Notes under the pieces: model-generated
Database searches by the model: none
What the model saw: the letters and a program-made list of their open reading frames with translations, nothing else
Told to the model about the DNA's origin: nothing
Part shown: positions 16,482 through 24,312 of the stretch, in pieces
How the letters are laid out: every line of letters starts with the position of its first letter
Position numbering within the stretch: the first letter of the stretch is position 1
Program-made: the position numbers and the translations under genes
Origin: UBA1672 sp964587815
Lineage (GTDB): Bacteria > Pseudomonadota > Alphaproteobacteria > Micavibrionales > Micavibrionaceae
Direction: 5' to 3'
NCBI GenBank assembly: GCA_964587815.1
Contig: CAZPMH010000016.1
Span: forward strand, 1 to 54,249
DNA: 54,249 nucleotides

Positions 16482-16922
16482 TTAAAATGGTTTTGCGATG
16501 GCGAAAATGACGATGAAAATCATCAAAACCGTCGGTACTTCGTTGAAAATTCGGTAGAATTTCGCCGATTTTTCGTTGTTATCGGCGGCGAAGGCTTTCA
16601 GGTATTTCAGCTGCACGTGGTGTACGCCTGTCATCAGCAGGACGAGGGAGAGTTTCGCGTGCATCCAGCCCGAGATTTTGAACAAGTCCCAATGCGCGTA
16701 CAGCATCAGGCCGCCGAACAACCACGCCGCGATCATGGCGGGGTTCATGATGATTTTGAACAGGCGGCGTTCCATGATTTTGAGCGTTTCAGACAGCTCC
16801 GACCCTTTTTCCGCATCAGTGTGATAGACGAAGAGGCGCGGCAGATAGAGCAAGCCCGCCATCCACGCGATAATCGCGATGACGTGTAGAGCCTTGATGT
16901 AATCGTAATAGGGGTCGAGCAT
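16482..16922 (-). CDS. hemJ: Protoporphyrinogen IX oxidase HemJ
   Basis: HemJ is the membrane enzyme that oxidises protoporphyrinogen IX to protoporphyrin IX in many alphaproteobacteria and cyanobacteria. The 146-aa sequence has four hydrophobic segments and conserved features: YIKALHVIAIIAWMAGLLYLPR at the N-terminus (conserved His), RLFKIIMNPAM, and WMHAKLSLVLLMTGVHH (conserved Lys and His). It follows hemH by 11 bases, so the last two enzymes of protohaem synthesis are made together. Confidence 0.93.
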   Translation of the reverse strand: MLDPYYDYIKALHVIAIIAWMAGLLYLPRLFVYHTDAEKGSELSETLKIMERRLFKIIMNPAMIAAWLFGGLMLYAHWDLFKISGWMHAKLSLVLLMTGVHHVQLKYLKAFAADNNEKSAKFYRIFNEVPTVLMIFIVIFAIAKPF

Positions 16923-16933
16923 TTTTTAATCCT

Positions 16934-18103
16934 TTATGCTGCTTTTTTCTCGATTTTGTCGTCTTCTCTGTCAAGTGTGCCGTAGCGCATGCAGCAGCGT
17001 TTGAAGTCTGATTTGCAAACACATTCGTAGCCTTCGGCGGTAATGTCGGAGCGGGTTTCGTGGTCTTTTACCAATTTTGCGAGGCCGTCGATGTAATCGG
17101 GGTGTGTGCCCACCGTCATAGCGCGGTAATAGCCGTGTTGCCCCATTTTTTCGGCCTCCTCCTTATATTCGATGTCGAGTTCGACGAGGGTTTCGACATG
17201 TTCTTGGGTGAAGGCGTGGGGATAAATGATAATCGCTTTTTTATCTTCGGCTGCTTTTTCAATGGCTTCTTCAGTGCTGGGGCCGATCCATTTCATGGGG
17301 CCAACGCGCGATTGGTAGCAAATTTCCCAATCAAGCTTCTCAATTTTCAAATGAGCGGTGAGGGCGTCTGCGATTGCCCTCGCGCTGTCTTCGCATTGTT
17401 GTTGGTAAGGGTCGCCGTTCTTAATCGTTTTTTCGGGCAGGCCGTGGGCGGAGAATAGAACGCGCGGGTTTTTGTGCCCGTCTTTTACGGCCTGATGATA
17501 TTTTTCCGCGATGTTTTTCACCGATGCCTTCACGTAACCGTCATTTTCAGGATAACAGCAGATCATGGCGGTTTCGACATCGATCATGCCTGCCTGATAA
17601 ATTGCCTTTTTCCAGACCTGTAGCGATGACCAGGTGGTGGCGGTGGAAAATTGCGGGTAGAGGGGCAGGAGGAGGATTTTATCCGCGCCCCAATCGCGCA
17701 CCTCGCGCACGACCTGCGGTGACATGGGGTGCCAATAGCGCATGCAGATGAAGGATTTATATTTGTGTTTTTCTTTCTGGCTGCCCTCCTCTGCCTTGAG
17801 CGCTTTATCCAAGGCTTTTGCTTGTTTGACGGAATTTGCCAGCAAGGGCGATTGATCGCCGAGGAAGGAATAGCTTTCCCCTGCTTCGCGTTTGGAGCGT
17901 TTACGGCTGATGAAGGAGGCGAGCAAACAGCGGAACGGGATGGGCAGGCCGATAATGTTTTTATCCATGAAGAAATTGAGCAGGAACGGGCGGATGGCGT
18001 TTTTGGAATCCGGCCCGCCAAGATTGAACAGCACGACAGCTATTTTTTTCGGAGCGGCTTTTTTGCCTTTGGCGGTCTTGTTGTTTTCTTCTGCCTTGCT
18101 CAT
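16934..18103 (-). CDS. hemH: Ferrochelatase HemH
   Basis: Inserts Fe2+ into protoporphyrin IX, the final step of haem synthesis. The 389-aa protein is longer than the minimal family. It has a Lys/Ala-rich N-terminal extension before VVLFNLGGPDS, the catalytic-region SAHGLPEKTIKNGD and PHAFTQEHVETLVELDIEY. A C-terminal cysteine cluster, CVCKSDFKRCC, could ligate a [2Fe-2S] cluster, which is known in some bacterial and animal ferrochelatases; the spacing here is not the human one. Its ATG overlaps the hemE stop by four bases. Confidence 0.95.
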   Translation of the reverse strand: MSKAEENNKTAKGKKAAPKKIAVVLFNLGGPDSKNAIRPFLLNFFMDKNIIGLPIPFRCLLASFISRKRSKREAGESYSFLGDQSPLLANSVKQAKALDKALKAEEGSQKEKHKYKSFICMRYWHPMSPQVVREVRDWGADKILLLPLYPQFSTATTWSSLQVWKKAIYQAGMIDVETAMICCYPENDGYVKASVKNIAEKYHQAVKDGHKNPRVLFSAHGLPEKTIKNGDPYQQQCEDSARAIADALTAHLKIEKLDWEICYQSRVGPMKWIGPSTEEAIEKAAEDKKAIIIYPHAFTQEHVETLVELDIEYKEEAEKMGQHGYYRAMTVGTHPDYIDGLAKLVKDHETRSDITAEGYECVCKSDFKRCCMRYGTLDREDDKIEKKAA

Positions 18104-19185
18104 TTTCGATAGTCCTTAATCATTTTCACCAGATGTTCCACGTGTTCAATCGGGGTTTCTTTGTGGATGCCGTGGCCGAGATTGAAAATAAAAGCCCCCT
18201 GCCCCAGATCGCCAAGAATTTTTTCCGCCGCCAATGTGAGTGCGTCGCCGCCCGCGAACAGTGCCACGGGGTCAAGATTGCCTTGAACGGGAAGCAGGGG
18301 CTGTAATGTTTTCGCGCTCCAGCTGCTGTCGAGGGTTGGGTCGGTGCCAATCGCGGTTATCCCGGTGTTTTGCACATATTTCAAATAATGTTGCCCCGCG
18401 GCGCGCGGGAAGCCGATGATTGGCGTGTATGGGTGGGTATCGCGGATAATCTCCACCATGCGGCGGGTCGGCTCGATCACCCATTTGTTGAAGCTGTGCG
18501 CGTCCAAGACCCCTGCCCAGCTGTCGAAGATTTGTACGACTTCGGCGCCTGCGTTGATTTGGTTGATGAGATATTGCGCCGAGGATTCTACCAGAAGGTC
18601 GATCAGTTCGCTAAAGCCTTCGGGGTCGGTATAGCTGAGTTTTTTGACGTTTAAGAAATCTTTGCTGCCCCCGCCTTCGACCATGTAGCAGGCCACTGTC
18701 CACGGCGCGCCGCAAAAGCCGATCAGGGTTGTTTTATCATATCCCTCCTCAACCAGCATGGATTTGGTTTGTTTCAAGGCTTCGTAGACAGGCGCGAGTG
18801 TGGTTTCGAATTTTGAGAAATTGAGGGATCTGAATTCCGCCGCGCTGCGCATGGGCGGGAGTTTCGGCCCTTCGCCTTGTACAAATTCAAGCCCCTGCCC
18901 CAGCGCATGCGGGATGACGAGGATGTCGGAGAAGATGATCGCCGCATCCATTTCGAAGCGGCGGATGGGTTGCATTGTGATCTCACTGGCCAGATCGGGA
19001 TTGTAGGCCATGTTGAGGAAGCCGCCTGCCTTTGCGCGAAGCTCTCGGTATTCGGGCAGGTAACGTCCCGCTTGGCGCATGAACCAAAATGGTACGGTGG
19101 ATGTGCGTTCGCCGTTTAGGGTGGCGAGCATCGGTTTCGGATCGGTGCTGGTGTCTGGGTTTTTTTCTAACATGGGAAGTATCAT
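18100..19185 (-). CDS. hemE: Uroporphyrinogen decarboxylase HemE
   Basis: Converts uroporphyrinogen III to coproporphyrinogen III. The 361-aa TIM barrel shows PFWFMRQAGRYLPEYRELR near the N-terminus (substrate-binding Arg residues), IIFSDILVIPHALG (conserved Asp) and FNLGHGIHKETP near the C-terminus. The start is the ATG at 19185 or the ATG twelve bases later (MLEKNPD); neither has a clear ribosome-binding site. In Caulobacter and relatives the replication origin lies immediately upstream of hemE, which directs attention to 19186-19635. Confidence 0.96.
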   Translation of the reverse strand: MILPMLEKNPDTSTDPKPMLATLNGERTSTVPFWFMRQAGRYLPEYRELRAKAGGFLNMAYNPDLASEITMQPIRRFEMDAAIIFSDILVIPHALGQGLEFVQGEGPKLPPMRSAAEFRSLNFSKFETTLAPVYEALKQTKSMLVEEGYDKTTLIGFCGAPWTVACYMVEGGGSKDFLNVKKLSYTDPEGFSELIDLLVESSAQYLINQINAGAEVVQIFDSWAGVLDAHSFNKWVIEPTRRMVEIIRDTHPYTPIIGFPRAAGQHYLKYVQNTGITAIGTDPTLDSSWSAKTLQPLLPVQGNLDPVALFAGGDALTLAAEKILGDLGQGAFIFNLGHGIHKETPIEHVEHLVKMIKDYRK

Positions 19186-19635
19186 TTATGGAATCTGAAA
19201 GCGTGACAAGCCCCCTTTTTAAAAAAATAATATATTTAATTTTAAAGGTTTTAGTAAATTGTAGGTGCTGTGAGTCATGGGGATTAGACTCTATTCACAA
19301 AACTATACACATAAGGTATGAGGCTTGAGTCGAAGAGCTTTATTTCGAGTCGCATCGAGTCGAGTCTTTTTTATTCTTTTTGAAAATTTTCGTTTTGCAC
19401 ATGGGGGGGAGTCACGTATGGGGCATGAGGGTGAAATGGGGTTAAGTTCATCCCCGCACTTATACAATATCGGTTCGCGGAGTCGTGCACAGGGTTTTCC
19501 CCTGTTGTTTTTTAGGGGTTTGCTTGATTTTTAGACATAAAACCAGCAAACTTTGATTTGGTTACGTTTCTTTAACGAATCACCTCGTATAAACGTTCCA
19601 ACATTATTCTTACTTATTCTTTGCAGAGACACCCC
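19186..19635. other. oriC: Candidate chromosomal replication origin (oriC) upstream of hemE
   Basis: A 450-base non-coding interval between divergent hemE and an unknown gene. It holds ten GANTC sites (starting at 19191, 19272, 19287, 19327, 19347, 19357, 19362, 19409, 19480 and 19577), where random expectation is one or two. It has an AT-rich tract (about 19216-19260) suitable for unwinding, and two DnaA-box-like sequences one base from the TTATNCACA consensus: CTATTCACA (19291-19299) and CTATACACA (19303-19311), three bases apart. A weaker TTATACAAT is at 19460-19468. The location beside hemE and within 5-14 kb of parS and parAB matches the Caulobacter-type origin. I found no clear CtrA box (TTAA-N7-TTAA). 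Promoters for both flanking genes must also lie here. Confidence 0.65.
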
Positions 19636-20256
19636 ATGTTCGATGAAGCCTTTACCAAATTAGATGTTGATGAAACCGCCGTAGTTCTTGATGTGGTGAA
19701 TAAAAGTATACAGGGGAGCTTGTTTGATCCGTTGGAGACGACGATTTTATCGATCAACCTGCCGTTTTATCCGGGATATAATTTTTTACATGTTGCCGAT
19801 CATGCCTCGCACCCGCCGTTGGAGCGGTTTGTTTTTCGTAAAGAGGGCGCAGAGGAGTACATAATTCTGGATTGGCGTTTCGATACAATTTACGCGTTGA
19901 ATGAAAAGGCGGATTTCAAGCTGGATGAGAAATCGGTTTTAGAATATGTGCGGTTTTTCTTCTCTTACGTGAAGGGCCGGCATGGTCGATTTATTCTGTG
20001 TGAGAGTGCCGATCATGTGAAGTGGAAGGATGAGCCGCCGGCAGAGGTTCGTAAATCGCTCAACCAGGCGTTGAAGCCGCTTGAGCTGAAAGAGAAGACG
20101 AAAGAGGGCGTTTATGTGCTCAAGGCCTATATGATGTTGAAAGACACATTGTTTACCGTGATTGTGACGGTTGACCAAGCGGGGAAGATCGGCATGACGG
20201 ATCATGAGATTTTAATCGAAAATATTCCCGTTCTTGATTCCCTGATGGCATCTTAA
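19636..20256 (+). CDS. Hypothetical protein, 206 aa, beside the candidate origin
   Basis: I do not recognise a family. The start is the ATG at 19636 (MFDEAFTKLDVDE); a TTG five codons earlier is open but less likely. The protein is soluble with alternating strands and helices (EEYIILDWRFDTIYALNEK, VLEYVRFFFSYVKG, and a C-terminal TLFTVIVTVDQAGKIGMTDH), reminiscent of a small alpha/beta domain. It faces away from hemE across the candidate origin, the position occupied by a conserved unknown gene in other alphaproteobacteria; whether it is the same family I cannot say. Confidence 0.68.
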   Translation: MFDEAFTKLDVDETAVVLDVVNKSIQGSLFDPLETTILSINLPFYPGYNFLHVADHASHPPLERFVFRKEGAEEYIILDWRFDTIYALNEKADFKLDEKSVLEYVRFFFSYVKGRHGRFILCESADHVKWKDEPPAEVRKSLNQALKPLELKEKTKEGVYVLKAYMMLKDTLFTVIVTVDQAGKIGMTDHEILIENIPVLDSLMAS

Positions 20257-20380
20257 TGTTTCTTGCCGCCTTTCCTTCCCCTTGATTTTGAAACAGAGCG
20301 CGTTAGAAAATGTCTGTTTTATTTATTAGTATTCCTAATATATATATTTAAAAATATTAAAGAGCCTAAAAAATTGTAAT

Positions 20381-20401
20381 GCGGGTGTACAGTCCCGTAC
20401 A
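20381..20401. promoter_or_regulatory. Inverted repeat TGTAC-N6-GTACA, possible operator
   Basis: TGTAC (20386-20390) and GTACA (20397-20401) form a dyad with a six-base spacer, 57 bases before the start of the His-rich secreted protein. GTACAG is also directly repeated. An AT-rich tract lies immediately upstream. It may be a repressor or activator site for the following gene; no regulator is identified. Confidence 0.3.
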
Positions 20402-20457
20402 GGTTGTGGGTGATATTTTCCAGATTATTGTTAATCAATTTATATAGGGAAACTAAA

Positions 20458-21009
20458 ATGAAAAAGTTTTTATTAGGTACAATGGCTCTAGGTCTTCTTT
20501 CGTCTGGGTCAGTTTTGGCCGGCGATCATTCGCATGACAAGCATGATCACTCCATTACAAAGCAAGAAGTTTTGGATGCTCAAAAAGCATGGGGTGACGG
20601 CATTGTAGCTATTAGCGATGTATACGTGAATAAAGGTGATTACAAAGCGCGTGCTTCAGAACATATTAAAAGTTTATACGCCTATGACCAAAGTGAGGTT
20701 TTGTTTAAGCCGACCTTGGCATCGGATGACCAGTTCCGTGAATCATTTGATGAGGCCTTGTCTTATTTCGTAGGCGGCAAAATCTCAGAAGATAATGGCT
20801 TTGCGATTAAGCCGTGGTCAAAGGTGAGATTCGGTGACCAGCAAATTATTACTGACTCGGACTCAGCTGTTGCTATGGGTAATTATTTCTTTACGCCCGT
20901 CGGCAGTGATGAAGAGACAAAAGTTGAGTATACATTCGGTTACATGAAAGACGAAGACGGTAAGCTGCGTATTAATGTGCATCACTCTTCTTTGCCGTTT
21001 TCAAAATAA
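20458..21009 (+). CDS. Secreted His-rich SnoaL/NTF2-like protein, 183 aa
   Basis: Start at the ATG at 20458 after GGGA; the frame extends upstream but the signal peptide begins here: KKFLLGTMALGLLSSGSVLA, cleaved before GDHSHDKHDHS. The mature N-terminus is His/Asp-rich and may bind a metal. The rest resembles an NTF2-like (SnoaL/CaMKII association) fold: ITKQEVLDAQKAWGDGIVAI, an acidic middle, and MGNYFFTPVGSDEETKVEYTFGY. Related secreted proteins are often labelled phosphoribosyl-AMP cyclohydrolase in databases, probably wrongly; no HisI motif is visible. It ends at a strong terminator. Confidence 0.72.
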   Translation: MKKFLLGTMALGLLSSGSVLAGDHSHDKHDHSITKQEVLDAQKAWGDGIVAISDVYVNKGDYKARASEHIKSLYAYDQSEVLFKPTLASDDQFRESFDEALSYFVGGKISEDNGFAIKPWSKVRFGDQQIITDSDSAVAMGNYFFTPVGSDEETKVEYTFGYMKDEDGKLRINVHHSSLPFSK

Positions 21010-21037
21010 GTATGAAAATTTTTGATTAATCCCTCTC

Positions 21038-21067
21038 AAGCCTCCGATTTTTTCGGGGGCTTTTTTT
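21038..21067 (+). terminator. Rho-independent terminator after the His-rich secreted protein
   Basis: Stem AGCCTCCGA/TCGGGGGCT (nine pairs, one G-T) with a five-T loop at 21039-21061, followed by a run of T. It lies 29 bases past the stop at 21009. Confidence 0.9.
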
Positions 21068-21125
21068 GTTGGGGAGTGGGGCGCTTTTTTATCGGCAAGG
21101 TCGAATTTTGTGTAAGATGGGCGGT

Positions 21126-21665
21126 ATGACGATGTTTGATAAAATTGCTGAACTTTTTTATCCGCGGGAATTGAAGGAGATGATTGCCGAGCTGCGCGCG
21201 CAGGATGATTTGAATGAGGCGGCTTTAATTTACCTCAATAAAATTATAATCATTTGCTTGTTTATTTCCATTTTCGTATTCTTTTTTCTTGTCTTTTTTG
21301 AAAGTTTCATATTTGCAGTAATTTTGACTTGTTTAGTAATTTTTCTATCAGTGCGTGAAATAGGTTTTCACGTCTCTGTTTTCAAAACTATGGTTTATGG
21401 GACTGTTGTAAAATGTCGAATCGACGAAATAAAAATAATTGAGTTTATTCGTTTCTTTCCTCACTGCAAAATCCACTGTTCTTATGAAGATAAGGATCTG
21501 GTAATCAAAAAGGTTCCGATGGAAATTGTAAATTCTAATGAATTACAAAAGGATCACGAAATTTCTGTTTGGTGGTCTGAACTTGATGGGTGCGAGCCAG
21601 TTTTAAATATTCCTGAAGTAATGCAGACTCATTGTCTTAGAAAATATCCAGCAGAAAAAATATAA
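21126..21665 (+). CDS. Hypothetical membrane protein, 179 aa, two transmembrane helices
   Basis: Unknown family. I prefer the start at 21126 (MTMFDKIAELFYP); ATGs at 21117 and 21132 are alternatives, and the frame open to 21066 overlaps the terminator. A charged N-terminal helix (ELKEMIAELRAQDDLNEA) is followed by two adjacent hydrophobic segments (about residues 40-80), IIICLFISIFVFFFLVFF and FIFAVILTCLVIFLSV, then a soluble C-terminal domain of about 95 residues with four Cys. The gene is AT-richer than its neighbours. Confidence 0.62.
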   Translation: MTMFDKIAELFYPRELKEMIAELRAQDDLNEAALIYLNKIIIICLFISIFVFFFLVFFESFIFAVILTCLVIFLSVREIGFHVSVFKTMVYGTVVKCRIDEIKIIEFIRFFPHCKIHCSYEDKDLVIKKVPMEIVNSNELQKDHEISVWWSELDGCEPVLNIPEVMQTHCLRKYPAEKI

Positions 21666-21719
21666 GGCTATTTTTAACCCTTTGTTTACGGGGTGTTAAG
21701 GGGTTGTTAAGTCGTTCGG

Positions 21720-21746
21720 CGCTTTTTTTGGAAAAAGCGTCTTTTT
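21720..21746 (+). terminator. Rho-independent terminator before the 21.8-kb gene
   Basis: Perfect eight-base stem CGCTTTTT/AAAAAGCG (21720-21727 with 21732-21739), TTGG loop, then TCTTTTTC. It follows the membrane-protein gene by 55 bases. Confidence 0.8.
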
Positions 21747-21805
21747 CTTTGTGTTTTTCAATTTTTGGTAGGAAAGCATTAACGATTGGAGGGCAATAAT
21801 GAGAA

Positions 21806-23191
21806 GTGTCGCGGGCAATCTGTGACGGATGTGAGTTTTCCAAATTGAGAGTGGTCGGAACCATGAGCAAAAAATATGATGATTATTGCAGCGAACAGAT
21901 GATCCATAATCGTGTGTGTGGGGTCTCTTATACGCTTGATGATATGCAGCCAGTAATTTGCACGCATATCGGTGATCAGCCGCTTTATTATATGGATGAG
22001 GAAATCATCGAAGAAGAGGAAGACACACTTGATTTAGAAGAGTTAGGGTTGATGGCGGATGAAATTCGCGCGTTGAAGCAAGAAATTGCAGGGTTTGAGG
22101 TGAATGTTGTTCATGTTCCGGAAGAGACCATGAAACGCCACACTGAGTTTGCAGAAAATATCGATAGTATTACGGGCGGTGCGTCATTCGAATTGAGCGC
22201 CGAGGAACAGGGCGAGCGTTTGGCGCATATTGTTGATGTGTTAGGGCGGAGCCGTTTGGGTGCGGCCTATCTCAACATGGCGGAAAAACATAATGTCGAT
22301 ATTAGCTTAAGCGCGCAGGTTGAAAATGCGTTTTATGATCGCCGCGCGGAAACGATTTTGATTTATCCGCATATGGACGCTCAAGACCAGATTTTATTGC
22401 TGGCGCGGGAATTACGCCGCCACTGGCAGCACCGCATGGGTGCGTTGATCCATCCACTGACATTCAGGCCGGAGCATGCGATTTTGGTTAATCGCGCGCA
22501 GGAGGCTGACCGCGTTGTGTCGATGATCCGTATTGCGTGGGAATTGCAATTGGCGAATTTTAAAGATGTGTGGGAGCGGGTTGAAACATCTCCCTTATCT
22601 GATCTGGCGCGGAGTTTTGCGCGCGAGGCCTTTATGGATTTCAGAACAATTAATAATGGTGAAGCGGCGGCCGGCGTTTTTGAAAGCTGGTTCCTATCTG
22701 AGCGTTGCCGTTATTATGATCGCGTGATTATTCAGGCGATGCTGTCTGATCATCAGGGCTATGTTTTTGACAATGATCAGGCATCCTCAAACGTCACTTT
22801 GGATTTGATTTCAAAATTAGGCGAAATGCCGTTTGGTAAAAATTATTTGGCGCAACATGCCGCAATCATCGTGGATGACCCGATTTTTGTGGAAGTGCGC
22901 GATCGTAGTAATGCGAATTTCCTTTGGTTTATCAAATTCGAACGATCATTTAAGGAAGCGGAAAGCGATTTGTGTCTTGACACAAAGTTATCCACAGGTA
23001 ATGATGACCCTCTCGACGTCGGTTCAGACATTCAAGGGGAACTTCATGGATTATCGCAAAAACAAAGCGCAGACATTATACAATTTGTTGAATTTAGAGA
23101 ATATGCCCGCTCAAGTCAGCGGGGGGAAGTTGGCGTCGGGAAAGGCTGTGATGTCATCGATATCGCACAATGGGCGCCCGTCTCATCATAA
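21806..23191 (+). CDS. DUF6782-like putative metallopeptidase family protein, degenerate active site, 461 aa
   Basis: The start may be the GTG at 21806 (GGAGGG twelve bases upstream, and a CDGC motif near the N-terminus) or the ATG at 21863 (MSKKYDDYC). The acidic segment EEIIEEEEDTLDLEELG is followed by the main domain. ILLLARELRRHWQHRMG aligns with the HELRHxWQ-type zinc helix of DUF6782 proteins but lacks the zinc histidines in register, so the enzyme may be inactive. Conserved downstream: NRAQEADRVVSMIRIAWELQ and VWERVE. The last 49 codons overlap the next gene by 146 bases in another frame. The next protein is a divergent paralog. Family name is recalled, not checked. Confidence 0.6.
   Translation: MSRAICDGCEFSKLRVVGTMSKKYDDYCSEQMIHNRVCGVSYTLDDMQPVICTHIGDQPLYYMDEEIIEEEEDTLDLEELGLMADEIRALKQEIAGFEVNVVHVPEETMKRHTEFAENIDSITGGASFELSAEEQGERLAHIVDVLGRSRLGAAYLNMAEKHNVDISLSAQVENAFYDRRAETILIYPHMDAQDQILLLARELRRHWQHRMGALIHPLTFRPEHAILVNRAQEADRVVSMIRIAWELQLANFKDVWERVETSPLSDLARSFAREAFMDFRTINNGEAAAGVFESWFLSERCRYYDRVIIQAMLSDHQGYVFDNDQASSNVTLDLISKLGEMPFGKNYLAQHAAIIVDDPIFVEVRDRSNANFLWFIKFERSFKEAESDLCLDTKLSTGNDDPLDVGSDIQGELHGLSQKQSADIIQFVEFREYARSSQRGEVGVGKGCDVIDIAQWAPVSS
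22988..22996 (+). promoter_or_regulatory. Perfect DnaA-box consensus TTATCCACA
   Basis: Exact match to the high-affinity DnaA box, inside the 3' part of the 21.8-kb gene and about 3.4-3.8 kb from the candidate origin. It may titrate DnaA or be a chance match; it is single. Confidence 0.35.
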
Positions 23192-24236
23192 TGATAACTT
23201 TACTGCGTATGCCGATGAGGCTGAATCCATGGATGTTGATTCCAATTCAAATGACAAAAAAGTGATTGATCTGACCGCGCTGGACGAGGCGTATGTTGAG
23301 CATCAATGGTTACTGGCCGATCTTTATGAGCGGCCTGTTGCGCTTGATCTGTTTGCCGATGGCGCAGATGGCGAGATTTACGATTATTCTGATATTCTGT
23401 CTTGGTGTTTGCGGATTTTGTCCTGCAGCACGTCTGCGCATGCGTTGATTGGTGAGGCGTTGGATAAGGATTGGGTTGTCACGCTTGATGATCTGGGCGG
23501 CAGCGGATATTCGCTGGATGTGGAAGAGCGGATGTTGACGCTTGATCATAACGCGCTTGTTCCGTCTGCGCTGGGGCGGTCGTCTTACTTCCGTAATATG
23601 ACGATGGTGACGCTGGTAAAGGCGCTGCGTGATATCTGGCAGGAAAAGCGTCATGGCGGGTTTGATGAGGTGTATAACCCTGAATCTGTTGTCATGCTGG
23701 AACGTTTGCGCGCCGCGGATTTGGATGTGTTTTCTGTTCTGGCTGCGTGGGAAATTCGCGTGGAAGGGTATGAGGATTTATGGCGCACTGTTTTGGGATC
23801 AGAGCAGAGCGATATGGCGATGATTTTCTCAGGCTTTGTTGAAAGAGAGCCGGAAACGCAGTTTAACGGGCAGGCGTTAAAGGCGTGTTTCATACAATGG
23901 TATCGTGATGATAGCCGCATTGACACATGTGATCGTGAAACGCTGGATTATCTGGATGATGTGTTGTGCAATTCATCGGCGATTAATCCGTTTGGAACGA
24001 AACGTCCGAATAAAATGGATGTTGAGGTTTTATCGGTTATGCCTGATCGTTGCGCGTATTTGCAGGGGCTGGGCGCTGAGATTTTGGCGGATCCGTCCTA
24101 CAGCGAGATTGAGAATGAGATCAATGCAAGCCATTTGACGCATATCTTATACGATCTGGAAGCGATCATCGTTGAAGATGTGCCGTTCCGTGATGCAGGC
24201 CTCGCGCGTAAAATTTTCCCTGTAGAAGAGTCTTAA
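23046..24236 (+). CDS. Divergent paralog of the preceding DUF6782-like protein, 396 aa
   Basis: The open frame starts at 22833, but the ATG at 23046 (MDYRKNKAQ) with AGGGGA upstream is the likely start; even so it overlaps the previous gene by 146 bases. The centre repeats the pattern of the upstream protein: LVKALRDIWQEKRHGG against LLARELRRHWQHRMG, RLRAADLDVFSVLAAWEIRV against RAQEADRVVSMIRIAWELQL, and DLWRTV against DVWERV. No HExxH motif is present. No signal peptide or membrane segment. The pair probably arose by duplication and may form a hetero-oligomer; function unknown. Confidence 0.62.
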   Translation: MDYRKNKAQTLYNLLNLENMPAQVSGGKLASGKAVMSSISHNGRPSHHNDNFTAYADEAESMDVDSNSNDKKVIDLTALDEAYVEHQWLLADLYERPVALDLFADGADGEIYDYSDILSWCLRILSCSTSAHALIGEALDKDWVVTLDDLGGSGYSLDVEERMLTLDHNALVPSALGRSSYFRNMTMVTLVKALRDIWQEKRHGGFDEVYNPESVVMLERLRAADLDVFSVLAAWEIRVEGYEDLWRTVLGSEQSDMAMIFSGFVEREPETQFNGQALKACFIQWYRDDSRIDTCDRETLDYLDDVLCNSSAINPFGTKRPNKMDVEVLSVMPDRCAYLQGLGAEILADPSYSEIENEINASHLTHILYDLEAIIVEDVPFRDAGLARKIFPVEES

Positions 24237-24265
24237 AAAGCCAACAAAGCGATGCTTTGCTTGGC
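24235..24265 (-). terminator. Rho-independent terminator of the Smr gene
   Basis: Read on the minus strand: GCCAAGCAAAGC-ATC-GCTTTGTTGGC followed by TTTTTAAG. The stem pairs GCCAA/TTGGC and AAAGC/GCTTT with a small internal bulge. It lies 48 bases after the Smr gene stop and also follows the convergent plus-strand gene. Confidence 0.75.
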
Positions 24266-24312
24266 ATCTGAAGATGGCTGGATTTAAAAAAAATTTAGAA
24301 ATTTTTAGAAAG

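Noticed and set aside
18132..18150. CACGTG core at about 18137 in hemE considered as a fourth parS
   Set aside because: Only the left half matches (TGTTCCACGTG); the right half TTCAA departs from GAAACA.
22833..23045. Upstream part of the second DUF6782-like frame
   Set aside because: It is the out-of-frame shadow of the first gene; ATG at 23046 has AGGGGA upstream.
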